Shown: positions 1-7,471 of the stretch, in pieces
Position numbering within the stretch: position 1 is the stretch's first letter
Layout of the letters: each line of letters starts with the position of its first letter
IMG/VR virus record: IMGVR_UViG_3300006928_000138
Coordinates: 1-20,657 of that record
Origin: a virus
Direction: 5' to 3' (one strand)
Length of the DNA stretch: 20,657 nucleotides
Position numbers and translations under genes: made by a program
The notes under the pieces: generated by a model
What the model was told of the DNA's origin: nothing
The model's database searches: none
What the model saw: the letters and a program-made list of their open reading frames with translations, nothing else

Positions 1-489
1 ATGATGGGAGGAGGATCCCCACCACCACCACAGATAATATATCCACCACCAGCTCCTGCTCCTGCTCCAACAACGCAGGTTCCAACTCAAGCTCTTGCTA
101 GTCAATCTGCTTTAAATGAAGTAAGTGGAAAACAGCAAAGATTGAATATGGAGTTAGGTGCTCAATTGGATAGAACTAATGCAGAATTCTTTACTGGTCA
201 GGATATTCGTCGTGGTCAGGCTGCTGCTGCCGAAGATCGGTTAACTGTTGCTAAGACAGCAGAAGAAAATCGTTCTCTTCAAAGAACTGCTGGTCAAGAG
301 GCTCGTGCCCAGACAGCAGAAACTGGTCTACAGTATAGAAGAGGACTAGAGACTGCAGGAGAACAAGATAGAGCGTTAACAAGAGAGACAGGTAAGGAAC
401 AAAGAACAACAGACTTGCAAAGAGAGATGTTCCGTCGCTATAAAGAGAATAGAGATTTCGAACAGGCTCAGAGCCAATACAGAACATGA
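1..489 (+). CDS. Proline-rich, helical hypothetical phage protein
   Basis: I do not recognise a function for this 162-residue product. Residues 5-35 are proline- and alanine-rich and probably disordered. From about residue 36 to the end the protein is rich in Q, E, R and A with no proline, as expected for a long helix or coiled coil. It has repeated TAE/TAG-type steps around residues 80-130. The ATG is the first base of the window, so any upstream ribosome-binding site or true upstream start cannot be seen. The MM start followed by a Gly/Pro-rich stretch looks like a natural N-terminus. Its stop overlaps the next start by four bases (ATGA), so the two are probably translationally coupled. Its place just before the terminase suggests a virion or packaging role, which is inference only. 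Confidence 0.65.
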   Translation: MMGGGSPPPPQIIYPPPAPAPAPTTQVPTQALASQSALNEVSGKQQRLNMELGAQLDRTNAEFFTGQDIRRGQAAAAEDRLTVAKTAEENRSLQRTAGQEARAQTAETGLQYRRGLETAGEQDRALTRETGKEQRTTDLQREMFRRYKENRDFEQAQSQYRT

Positions 490-971
490 AGAAATGGATT
501 CAGACTTTATCTAACAAAGATCGTGAATCCTTTCTTGAATTTTGTAAAAAAGCAAGTTCTCCAATACAAATATATTTATTTTCCCGTTTTTTAGGTTTTC
601 AAGGGACAGTTGTGGAATGCAACGAATGGTCTACGAAAGAATTTAAAAAACGAAATTTTAACGTAGTTTTAGAATCTGAAATAGACAATATGCAGATTGA
701 TATAAATAAATTACGTGATGCAATTGATATGGGAATCGTTAAACAGGATATGGGTGCAGCAAGAATAGCAATGCTCCAAAAGGAATTACGTGGAGCTATA
801 AAACAAATAGAAGACAAAAAAATTCTGCAGGATAAACAGGGATTAATTCTTGCTGGTGCAGATAGAGCATTACGTGAGATGTTATCTATCTTCAGAGATG
901 ATCCTATCGAAGGACCTTTACAAGAAGCATCAATGGGAGTCTGGACAAAAATTCTTCAGGAAGAATCTTAA
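486..971 (+). CDS. Helical protein upstream of terminase, possible small terminase subunit
   Basis: The product has 161 residues. Residues 1-60 include an aromatic-rich stretch, and residues 65-135 form a long predicted helix of charged and Ile/Leu heptad-like character containing LESEIDNMQIDINKLRDAI. The start overlaps the previous stop as ATGA. The gene ends 24 bases before the large terminase start. A small helical protein directly before TerL, of this size, is what small terminases usually look like. I see no clear helix-turn-helix signature, so the assignment rests on position and helical content. It could equally be another small virion protein. Confidence 0.45.
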   Translation: MKKWIQTLSNKDRESFLEFCKKASSPIQIYLFSRFLGFQGTVVECNEWSTKEFKKRNFNVVLESEIDNMQIDINKLRDAIDMGIVKQDMGAARIAMLQKELRGAIKQIEDKKILQDKQGLILAGADRALREMLSIFRDDPIEGPLQEASMGVWTKILQEES

Positions 972-995
972 GCAAAAGTACGCTAAGCTACGTTT

Positions 996-2519
996 ATGGC
1001 AGGTACAAGTATTTACAGCGTCTACAGGCGTACAGCCAGGGCAGCTGCAAAACAACAAGTAGTTAAGAAAACTTCTAATGTTGATGTAGAAAAAGCTAGA
1101 AAAAATTTTGCATATTTTTGTGATGTTGTAGGGGGAAAACCTCCTGCGAAACACCACCTTGAGTGGCACAAATATCTTTGCACAGGAGATGATAGCGAAT
1201 GTCTAAAAAGTATTGCTGGTCCCAATATTGATATACTAGCTCCTAGAGGATCTGCTAAATCTACCGTATTAGGCTTATATACAGCATGGTCTATTGGCAT
1301 ACATGCTTTAAATAAAATGCCTTTAAAAATTTTATATATTTCATACACCGTCGATGTAGCTAGACCAAAGAGTGCAGCAATAAAAAGAATAATTGATGAA
1401 AGTAAAGTTTATAAAGAAATTTTTCCTATGGTAAAAATTGCCAAGGGAATAAACTCTAATGAATATTGGAGTATAGATTGGAAGTTTGCAGGTATAAAGT
1501 CTACTGGTGAAGAAGAGTTTACTGTTTGTTGTGCAGGATTAAAAGGTGCTGTTACATCAAAAAGATCTCATCTCTGCATAATTGATGACGCAATAAAAAG
1601 TGCCGATGATATTAAAAATAAAGATATTCGTCAAGCTATGGAAGATAACTGGAATGCTGTTATTGTTCCTACCATGTTTGAAGGGGCAAGAGCCATTTGT
1701 TTAGGAACTAGATTTAGACATGATGATATTCATAGTAGTACTTTTCTTCCTGCTAATGGTTGGAAACAAATAGTACAATCTGCGATAACTGTAGATAAGG
1801 AAGGAGAAGAAATATCATACTGGCCTGACATGTGGTCTTTAGATTATTTAAGTCAAAGAAGAAGAATTGCTCCAATAGCTTTTAGTTTTCAATATCAGAA
1901 TCAAGTTGTTCAAACTAGTGAATTGTCTTTATCTCCAGATTTAATTGTTAAAGGTACTATATCTACCGATTTTGATGCTTTAGGAGTTGGAGTAGATTTA
2001 TCTGCTGGAGTTAGAGAAAGAAATGATTATACAGTTTTTGTTATGGGTGGGAGAGTAAAAGATAAAGTTCATATTATAGATTGCAAACGAGTTAGGGTGA
2101 TGGGAAATTTAGAAAAATTAGAACTTTTGATGGAAATGATGGAAGAGTGGGGAGTAATTATGAAAGATGGTAAAAACTATTTTCCTACAGGAACTTCACT
2201 TCATATATGGTCTGAAGCAGTTGCATATCAAGCTTCTTTAGAAGCAGACTTTAAAAGAATTTGTCAAACAGAACAAGGTTTATACAATCTAATCTGGCAT
2301 CCAGTAAAAGGTTTTCGTGGAGATAAAGTTGCAAGATTTCGTGGAATTATGGGACTTTTTGAACAAAGAAAAATTATTTTTAACAAGTATCGTAAGTTTG
2401 GTGCTCTTACAGATGAGATAGTTAATTTTGGAGTTAGCTCACATGATGATTGCGTAGACGCTTTAGTTTGGCTATGTAATGGGTTAATGACTCGTGGAAA
2501 ACTTGAGTTAGAGTATTGA
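996..2519 (+). CDS. terL: Terminase large subunit (packaging ATPase and nuclease)
   Basis: This is the motor that cuts concatemeric phage DNA and pumps it through the portal into the prohead. At 507 residues it is within the usual TerL range. The ATPase half has a Walker A-like loop APRGSAKST at residues 82-90 with Lys88. A Walker B strand LCIIDD ends at Asp197-Asp198. The RNase H-like nuclease half begins near residue 330 with VGVDLSAG (Asp334), has W-SEAVAYQ near residues 404-412, and ends with SHDDCVDAL (Asp484, Asp485, Asp488) as the last acidic cluster. The ATG at 996 has no obvious Shine-Dalgarno sequence, and no better upstream start is apparent. The AbrB-like gene and portal follow. 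Confidence 0.93.
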   Translation: MAGTSIYSVYRRTARAAAKQQVVKKTSNVDVEKARKNFAYFCDVVGGKPPAKHHLEWHKYLCTGDDSECLKSIAGPNIDILAPRGSAKSTVLGLYTAWSIGIHALNKMPLKILYISYTVDVARPKSAAIKRIIDESKVYKEIFPMVKIAKGINSNEYWSIDWKFAGIKSTGEEEFTVCCAGLKGAVTSKRSHLCIIDDAIKSADDIKNKDIRQAMEDNWNAVIVPTMFEGARAICLGTRFRHDDIHSSTFLPANGWKQIVQSAITVDKEGEEISYWPDMWSLDYLSQRRRIAPIAFSFQYQNQVVQTSELSLSPDLIVKGTISTDFDALGVGVDLSAGVRERNDYTVFVMGGRVKDKVHIIDCKRVRVMGNLEKLELLMEMMEEWGVIMKDGKNYFPTGTSLHIWSEAVAYQASLEADFKRICQTEQGLYNLIWHPVKGFRGDKVARFRGIMGLFEQRKIIFNKYRKFGALTDEIVNFGVSSHDDCVDALVWLCNGLMTRGKLELEY

Positions 2520-2543
2520 GGATTTAAACTAGAAGTACTAACA

Positions 2544-2729
2544 ATGCCAGAACCAACTTTTTACAAACTTGAGCTTGAGCAAGATGCTTATGGTTCAGCT
2601 GTAATTTCTTTACCTGATGAGCTGTGTCATGACATGGCACTTCAACCAAATGAAAGGTTTGATGTTGAAGTTGAAGGAGATGTAATTACTTTGAAGCGTT
2701 TACATGCTGGTTATGTCATTGACCAATAG
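2544..2729 (+). CDS. Small AbrB/MazE-like swapped-hairpin protein
   Basis: The product has 61 residues. Residues 18-53 read as the core of the SpoVT/AbrB (MazE-type) fold: a strand AVISLPDEL, a short helix DMALQPNERFD, then strands VEVEGDVITLKRL. The family normally works as dimers that bind DNA as transition-state regulators or antitoxin operator-binding subunits. Here the gene sits alone, 24 bases after the terminase stop and 16 bases before the portal start, with no toxin gene beside it. A toxin-antitoxin role is therefore unlikely from context. A phage regulator, or a reused fold in packaging or head assembly, is more plausible. Fold assignment is by pattern only. Confidence 0.6.
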   Translation: MPEPTFYKLELEQDAYGSAVISLPDELCHDMALQPNERFDVEVEGDVITLKRLHAGYVIDQ

Positions 2730-2745
2730 CAAAGGGATCTAATTA

Positions 2746-4995
2746 ATGGAGAGTAATAGTAAAGCTGTTCTTGATGAAATGATAAAGTCCGTCATTACTC
2801 GTGACGGAAAAGGGTCAGCTGACACAATGCTGGTTAGTTCTCACTTATCCCAAATGAAGATGTTTGGTATAAGGCAGGGAGTTGAGTTCTATCCACAACA
2901 AGATAATTTTGGAACACAAAGATTTGATTTCATTCAGCAGGTTATAAAGTTTAATCAATTAGATGCAAGATTAGACGCAATATGGGATAGATTCTTAGCA
3001 TATGGAAAAGGATTATTTTATATAAGACCTACTAAAAAATCTTATAGAATTTATTGGTTTAATAAAGATTCTTATAGGACATATTATTCTCCTGAAGGTG
3101 AGCTAGAGGAAGTCGTAATTATTTACCCATATAAGGTTAAATCTTCAAAGGGTTTTTCTGGGGTGGGATTAAATACAGATAAAAGATATATGAGATTAAA
3201 AATTACTGCTACAGAAATAGAAGAATATCATGCAGAACAAGAAATAAAGTTTGATCAGGAAAATACAAATTTTGCAACTTTTGATAAAAAAATTGTAGAA
3301 AACACGATGGAGTTTATTCCATGTGTTGAAGTGTTTAATAATCCTGACGCATTTGGAACTGATGGTTCAGGAGAGTTTGATTTTATTGCTAATCAAATTA
3401 CTGCTCATGATGAGATGGTGAAAAATATAAGAGCAAACTTATCATTCTTTGGTAATCCAACTCTTCTATCATCTAGACCAAAACAAGACATTGTAGAAAG
3501 CGACTCTGAAACAGCACAAAGACCAAGTATATCTAGTCAATCAGGTTTTGCTTCGAATGTTGATTTATTTAGTTCTACTTATAAGCAGGATCCAATAACA
3601 AGACAACAGCCAGGATATGCAGGAAGACCAGGCAGTGGTATGAGAGTTCCTAGAGTTATTGCTAATTTAGAGCCATCTGACAGAGTAGGCTTTATAACTC
3701 CAAATGCTGTTAGTTCTGATCAAGCTAGATTCTCCGAACAACTTAGAAGTGAGATTAGATTGGCTCTTGGAGGAATAGATGATTTAAGTATCACTAATGT
3801 AACAGCTACAGAGATTAAATCTGCATACGGTCGTGTAAGTGCGACAGCTAAGAAAAAATGTTTACAGATTTACCAGTATGGAATTTGTAAAGTTTTTGAA
3901 TTAATTATTTTCCAAGAAGAACAAATTTTCAGAAAATCCTTAGCTTTTACTTCAGGAATAAAATATCCACAATTACCAGAAAATGACGAAGATCCAAAAG
4001 CTTTAGAAAAGTACGAAAAGCAAAAAATTAAATATGAACAAAAACTGCAACAAGCTATTAATACTGCAGTAGAAACAAGAGAAATTCCAGATGGAGTATT
4101 AGGACTAGCTCCTGATGGGGACAGGACAGTTCTTTGGAGGTGGATGGGTCCTGTTTATGAGGACACAGCTCAAGATAAACTCAATCAATCCATCTTCACT
4201 AGAAACCTTCAAGAATTGGGGGTTGATAGTATAGAAGCACTGAAGTACTTATTTCCTTCAAAAACTGACGACGAAATTGCAGCGATGCTTTCTGGTTTTC
4301 CGTTTAGAATGGTAGGTGAAGTACAAAGGGCATATTCCGCATTTATTGACTTAATAAATCAGGAAATGCGAACCCCACATCCTCAGCAGCCTAACTTACC
4401 GATGGCAGCTGATCCACGTTTGGATTTAACTCCATTCTTATATCGAACATTAGAAAGTTTACAAAAAGAGGTAACTTATGCAGGACGCTACCGCTCAGCA
4501 GACCCAATCAGCACCCCAGACATCCCCGACCCAGCAGAGCAGCTACGTGGCTCCTCAAGCAGCCCAAGCTCCTTCCGTGGCGACTTCCCAGCAATGGGTA
4601 GCCCCAACACAGGCAACACAGGCTCCAGCTCCAGTAGCTCAAGCCCAGATGGGGGTACAAGGGATCCAATACAACCCTACGCAGTATCAGCCCCAGACAC
4701 AGCAGGCAACTCCACAAGCGGAGAACCCTTACAAGGACGCATTCAACAGGGTAGTGGGACTCCTGAGTTCACCAGTTCAATTCCCGTTCCAGGGTCAACA
4801 GTCAGCAACGACTCCAGCAGCCGACCAAGCCAATTACGGATACCAACAAACAACCCCATACAGCAACGGGGGTCAGCAGACTTATATGCCTTCGAGCAAC
4901 AACAGCCAGGCATACTCCAACAACTCTTCCCAAACTTCTCAGGAGATAACCAACGACCAGCTCCTAGCCAACGGGGTAAGCGAGCAAAGTCTTGA
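2746..4995 (+). CDS. Portal protein with long Ser/Pro/Gly-rich C-terminal tail
   Basis: The portal forms the ring at the head vertex through which DNA enters. The first ~575 residues look like a portal: an N-terminal helical part with FNQLDARLDAIWDRF (from about residue 69), a beta-rich wing with FIPCVEVFNNPDAFGTDG, then a long helical region containing RSEIRLALGGIDDLS (about residues 332-347) and a K/Q-rich helix PKALEKYEKQKIKYEQKLQQ. It lies directly behind the terminase and before a scaffold-like gene, the usual order. The total of 749 residues is long. The final ~172 residues (from 578) are low-complexity S/P/G/N/Q sequence translated from the same DNA as the next gene's start, in another frame. 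The core assignment is good; whether the whole tail is needed is uncertain. Confidence 0.82.
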   Translation: MESNSKAVLDEMIKSVITRDGKGSADTMLVSSHLSQMKMFGIRQGVEFYPQQDNFGTQRFDFIQQVIKFNQLDARLDAIWDRFLAYGKGLFYIRPTKKSYRIYWFNKDSYRTYYSPEGELEEVVIIYPYKVKSSKGFSGVGLNTDKRYMRLKITATEIEEYHAEQEIKFDQENTNFATFDKKIVENTMEFIPCVEVFNNPDAFGTDGSGEFDFIANQITAHDEMVKNIRANLSFFGNPTLLSSRPKQDIVESDSETAQRPSISSQSGFASNVDLFSSTYKQDPITRQQPGYAGRPGSGMRVPRVIANLEPSDRVGFITPNAVSSDQARFSEQLRSEIRLALGGIDDLSITNVTATEIKSAYGRVSATAKKKCLQIYQYGICKVFELIIFQEEQIFRKSLAFTSGIKYPQLPENDEDPKALEKYEKQKIKYEQKLQQAINTAVETREIPDGVLGLAPDGDRTVLWRWMGPVYEDTAQDKLNQSIFTRNLQELGVDSIEALKYLFPSKTDDEIAAMLSGFPFRMVGEVQRAYSAFIDLINQEMRTPHPQQPNLPMAADPRLDLTPFLYRTLESLQKEVTYAGRYRSADPISTPDIPDPAEQLRGSSSSPSSFRGDFPAMGSPNTGNTGSSSSSSSPDGGTRDPIQPYAVSAPDTAGNSTSGEPLQGRIQQGSGTPEFTSSIPVPGSTVSNDSSSRPSQLRIPTNNPIQQRGSADLYAFEQQQPGILQQLFPNFSGDNQRPAPSQRGKRAKS
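4466..4472 (+). promoter_or_regulatory. Ribosome-binding site inside the portal gene
   Basis: AAGAGGT lies five bases before the ATG at 4478. It is one of the better Shine-Dalgarno-like sequences in the window and supports internal initiation of the scaffold-like gene inside the portal coding sequence. Confidence 0.6.
4478..4995 (+). other. Dual-coding overlap of portal tail and scaffold N-terminus
   Basis: Both frames are open for 518 bases. The plus strand is visibly C-rich and T-poor here compared with both flanks. Scaffold codons end in C (AAC, TAC, AGC, GCC) where those after the portal stop end in T. By my reading about 28 scaffold codons in the overlap are followed by a codon starting AA, AG or GA. 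In none before the portal stop is the third base T, which would create a portal-frame stop. After 4995 such T-ending cases appear at once (ATT AAT, CTT AAT, AAT AAT, ATT GAA, CAT AAG). Confidence 0.75.
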
Positions 4996-5482
4996 AGTAA
5001 TTAATCATTTTGGTGCAGATGCTCCTGCAATCCTTAATAATTATGCTTGTCAGATTGAAGATTCTTTAATTCAGACAAATCAGCAATTACAAGAAGCAGT
5101 AGGCTTATTACAAGAGATGTCAACAGAGCATAAGGCATATGAAAAGATTCTTACAGATCCAGATGTTTTAGCAGATTATACATGTGAGTTCTTTGGAGAG
5201 AATGGACCTTATCCAGTAGAAGATGAAGCACCAGCTGCTCCAACTTTTGCAGGTCAGCAACTACCTAACCCAGCTGCTGCACAAGGACAAGCTCAGGCTC
5301 AAGCTCCAGCTAGACCTCAAATGCCTGTTCCTCCACAGCCACAAGCTCCTACAAATTCACAGGACTTCTGGAAAGATTTCGGTGGAGCAGCCGATAGAGA
5401 TCCACAAAATGCTTGGAGATATTTAAATGCTGCACAGCAGAATCCACAAGTATTCCGTGAGAAACTTCTCGTAATGGAATAA
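4478..5482 (+). CDS. Probable head scaffolding protein
   Basis: The product has 334 residues. Residues 1-~160 are Q/A/P/T/S/N-rich low-complexity sequence. Residues ~160-250 are helical and acidic, including SLEVINHFGADAPAIL and QTNQQLQEAVGLLQEM. Another Q/A/P linker follows, and the end is a compact acidic/aromatic segment with DFWKDFGGAADRDPQNAWRYL. A helical, Q/A-rich protein between portal and coat is typical of a scaffold, which fills the prohead and leaves on maturation. No protease motif was seen. The start is supported by AAGAGGT at 4466. The first 518 bases lie inside the portal gene in the +1 frame, and codon use shifts sharply at the end of that overlap. A terminator follows its stop. 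Confidence 0.72.
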   Translation: MQDATAQQTQSAPQTSPTQQSSYVAPQAAQAPSVATSQQWVAPTQATQAPAPVAQAQMGVQGIQYNPTQYQPQTQQATPQAENPYKDAFNRVVGLLSSPVQFPFQGQQSATTPAADQANYGYQQTTPYSNGGQQTYMPSSNNSQAYSNNSSQTSQEITNDQLLANGVSEQSLEVINHFGADAPAILNNYACQIEDSLIQTNQQLQEAVGLLQEMSTEHKAYEKILTDPDVLADYTCEFFGENGPYPVEDEAPAAPTFAGQQLPNPAAAQGQAQAQAPARPQMPVPPQPQAPTNSQDFWKDFGGAADRDPQNAWRYLNAAQQNPQVFREKLLVME

Positions 5483-5491
5483 TTAAAAAAA

Positions 5492-5526
5492 GGGGTGATT
5501 TTTAAAATTTCACCCCATTTTATTTT
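5492..5526 (+). terminator. Intrinsic terminator after scaffold gene
   Basis: A perfect 7-bp stem, GGGGTGA (5492-5498) with TCACCCC (5510-5516), and an 11-base A/T loop are followed by ATTTTATTTT. It starts ten bases after the scaffold stop. It would end, or attenuate, transcription of the packaging/portal/scaffold group before the capsid group. Confidence 0.8.
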
Positions 5527-5532
5527 CTAACT

Positions 5533-5961
5533 ATGAAAAACAAAAAAGCCAGTACTACAGAAAAAGCAGATAAATTTTTACAGAGTATAGGAACTGCAGG
5601 AGGTGCTATAGGCTCTCCACAGTTAATAGGATTTGGTGGTATGGATACTATGTCTCAAGTTGCTGCTGGTAATAGAGATGAATATGCAAATATAAGAATG
5701 AAAGAAGGAGATACAAGAATTGTTGAAGGAGCAAAAATGCCTTCTGATTTAGATGCCTCATATTTAAAATTGAATTTACCGGGATCTCCTTTACCAGCTA
5801 ATGGTTTACTAGTCCCTCAGAATCTAAGAGCTGCAGAAAGAAATCAAGATATGATTGGAGTGAATGAGCAAATGTTTTTAGCACAGTATTTACCAGCAGC
5901 TGGATTAAGTCAACTACCTGTAGGTCAGCCTCCTTTAGAATCAAAGAAAGGTAAGAAGTAA
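5533..5961 (+). CDS. Hypothetical head-region protein
   Basis: The product has 142 residues and I do not recognise it. The N-terminal 20 residues are basic. A Gly-rich stretch follows (TAGGAIGSPQLIGFGGMD, about residues 21-38), then an acidic/basic middle, a proline-containing part (LPGSPLPANGLLVPQNLRAA) and a basic C-terminus ending KSKKGKK-like. It lies just after a terminator and ends immediately before the next ATG (TAAATG at 5959-5964), so the two small genes form a pair ahead of the coat gene. No Shine-Dalgarno sequence precedes the ATG. It could be a minor head or internal virion protein; this is inference from position. Confidence 0.6.
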   Translation: MKNKKASTTEKADKFLQSIGTAGGAIGSPQLIGFGGMDTMSQVAAGNRDEYANIRMKEGDTRIVEGAKMPSDLDASYLKLNLPGSPLPANGLLVPQNLRAAERNQDMIGVNEQMFLAQYLPAAGLSQLPVGQPPLESKKGKK

Positions 5962-6186
5962 ATGGAACACGCAAAAGCAAAAAAAGCTAAAAAAATGGCA
6001 AAAGATTTTATGGCAGCTGCAGCTATAGAAGAACAGATGGCAATGGCGAGTCAACCTGATTTACAACCTGCTGATGGATATGTAACTCCAATGCACAGAA
6101 TAGGTGTTGTACCTTCAGCACAATATTCATTAGGCAATATGACAAACGGATATACATCACGTCAGCAAGAAAACGCCATAGTTTAA
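5962..6186 (+). CDS. Small hypothetical head-region protein
   Basis: The product has 74 residues and I do not recognise it. The first 20 residues are strongly basic and helical (lysine/alanine-rich), followed by an Ala/Met-rich helix (FMAAAAIEEQMAMASQ) and a polar C-terminal half with GYVTPMHRIGVVPSAQYS. Its ATG follows the upstream stop with no gap, which suggests coupled translation. The coat gene starts 123 bases later after a structured leader. A role in the head is inferred from position only. Confidence 0.55.
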   Translation: MEHAKAKKAKKMAKDFMAAAAIEEQMAMASQPDLQPADGYVTPMHRIGVVPSAQYSLGNMTNGYTSRQQENAIV

Positions 6187-6309
6187 ATAAAACTTATATA
6201 ATCTCGTTTATTAAGGGTAAGTATAATTGTACTTAATGGAATTTATTTTCCAGTTTCAAATGAACACAATTAAGTGTTCGCTATCAGCAAACCTAGCTGA
6301 CTTCTAAAA
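6187..6309 (+). promoter_or_regulatory. Leader of the coat gene with candidate -10 boxes
   Basis: This is the longest non-coding stretch of the window, directly ahead of the probable major capsid gene. It has TATAAT at 6197-6202 and again at 6222-6227, neither with a convincing TTGACA partner, and three inverted repeats (see 6218-6300). A promoter or RNA leader here would let the coat gene be expressed independently of the upstream genes. The coat ATG at 6310 has no Shine-Dalgarno sequence. Confidence 0.4.
6218..6300 (+). repeat. Three short inverted repeats in the coat leader
   Basis: Repeat one: TAAGTA (6218-6223) with TACTTA (6230-6235). Repeat two: GAACAC (6262-6267) with GTGTTC (6274-6279). 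Repeat three: TCAGC (6284-6288) with GCTGA (6296-6300). The first two have six-base spacers that include AATT, and their centres are 44 bases apart. They could be operator sites on DNA or hairpins in the mRNA leader. None has a following T-run, so they are not terminators. Confidence 0.5.
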
Positions 6310-7455
6310 ATGTTTATAGATAACGATTTTCCGAAGCTGCTGGGTGCGGAACTGTATAGACCACATCCTGCGTATATCGTTGAAATGGCTTCCGAGCCTG
6401 TGGTAGTACATGACTTCACCAAGCAGCCAGGGCAGACCGTTCAACTCGATAGATACAGATTCTTTGGAAATCCAGGTACAAAAACTTCTCGTGAGCGTAC
6501 TCAGGATCAAACAATCGGAACTGCTAACAGCAGATCTATCGTAAAGGACAAGGTACTTGTATCTCTTAGGGAATATACAGGTCCTGCTGACCCTAATAAT
6601 ACAACTCTTCCTAGCACATTTAAGATTGCTAGAGAAACCCTAATGACAGCTCAGCGTCTATTGCTTGATACTGGAAACTTAAACATGTTCCATCAATCAA
6701 TTGGTTCGTTGACCTTGTTAGACGATTACCGTAGATGGAGAGACAGAGTATTCATTGATGAACTATTCAAATCTGAATCTCGTGGTGCTGCATCTGATAC
6801 ACAGGGTGGTTATTACTATCCAAATGGTAAGACAAAGTCAAACTCCACAACATTGAATGCTTACTCTGCTACAGAATATGCTTCTGAGCGTTTCAAGTTC
6901 AATGTTAAAACTGACCTCCTTGAGGTAGTTAAGAGTCTAAGAAAGCGTCACGTACCAGTATTCGCAGACGGATATTATCGTTGTATAGCAGATCCTTCAT
7001 TCATGAAAGATCTAAGAGCCGATCAAGGCTTCCGTGAGATAGCAAGATATCCAGGAATGGGTCAGGGTTCACCTTTAATGGGTGCTATGGCTCCTAACCA
7101 AGCAATCTATGCTGGTGGACAGTATGGACAAGCTCAGTTCGTAGCTGGTGAGCCAGTTATGCCTTCTGGATTCGTGTTTGAAGGAGTAAGATTCTTTGAA
7201 TCTACAAACTTCCCATCTAAGACAATTTCGGTCGATATTGGAGATGGAAACGGTGCATCCTCAAGAACAACTCCAGCAGGATTGTTCTTCGGTCCACAGG
7301 CAATTGGTGTTGGTATCGGTGGTCCTAACGCTCAAGTTTTAATTAACAATAATGATGATTTCTCAAGATTCATTATCCTTATATGGCAGCTTTATGCTGG
7401 TTTTGCAAACTTGAATAAGGACTTCATTACCACTTCCTTCACAATTACAGAGTAA
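6310..7455 (+). CDS. Probable major capsid protein
   Basis: The product has 381 residues, the size of many phage coat proteins. It lies after portal and scaffold, where the coat gene is expected. The sequence is a mixed alpha/beta soluble protein with no signal peptide or membrane segment. Features include a basic extended N-terminal part (SRERTQDQTIGTANSRSIVK, about residues 59-78), the segment FADGYYRCIADPSFMKDLRA near residues 218-237, and a Gly/Phe-rich C-terminal domain ending FITTSFTITE. The ADPSFMKDLRAD stretch resembles the N4 gp56-type coat group, but I cannot confirm the family. Codon choice is more C-ending than in the late connector genes, as often seen for abundant proteins. An AGGAGGT follows its stop for the next gene. 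Confidence 0.75.
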   Translation: MFIDNDFPKLLGAELYRPHPAYIVEMASEPVVVHDFTKQPGQTVQLDRYRFFGNPGTKTSRERTQDQTIGTANSRSIVKDKVLVSLREYTGPADPNNTTLPSTFKIARETLMTAQRLLLDTGNLNMFHQSIGSLTLLDDYRRWRDRVFIDELFKSESRGAASDTQGGYYYPNGKTKSNSTTLNAYSATEYASERFKFNVKTDLLEVVKSLRKRHVPVFADGYYRCIADPSFMKDLRADQGFREIARYPGMGQGSPLMGAMAPNQAIYAGGQYGQAQFVAGEPVMPSGFVFEGVRFFESTNFPSKTISVDIGDGNGASSRTTPAGLFFGPQAIGVGIGGPNAQVLINNNDDFSRFIILIWQLYAGFANLNKDFITTSFTITE

Positions 7456-7456
7456 T

Positions 7457-7463
7457 AGGAGGT
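7457..7463 (+). promoter_or_regulatory. Strong ribosome-binding site for 7472 gene
   Basis: A consensus AGGAGGT lies eight bases before the ATG at 7472 and immediately after the coat stop. Most genes here lack such a site, so this one suggests high translation of the following head protein. Confidence 0.8.
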
Positions 7464-7471
7464 ATTAACTA

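Noticed and set aside
1022-1348. A 108-codon minus-strand open frame within the terminase gene
   Set aside because: It lies over the Walker A region of TerL, which is certainly coding on the plus strand. No ribosome-binding site or known motif supports the antisense frame.
2544-2729. Antitoxin of a toxin-antitoxin pair
   Set aside because: Flanked by the terminase and the portal, with no small toxin-like gene next to it. Only the fold resemblance remains.
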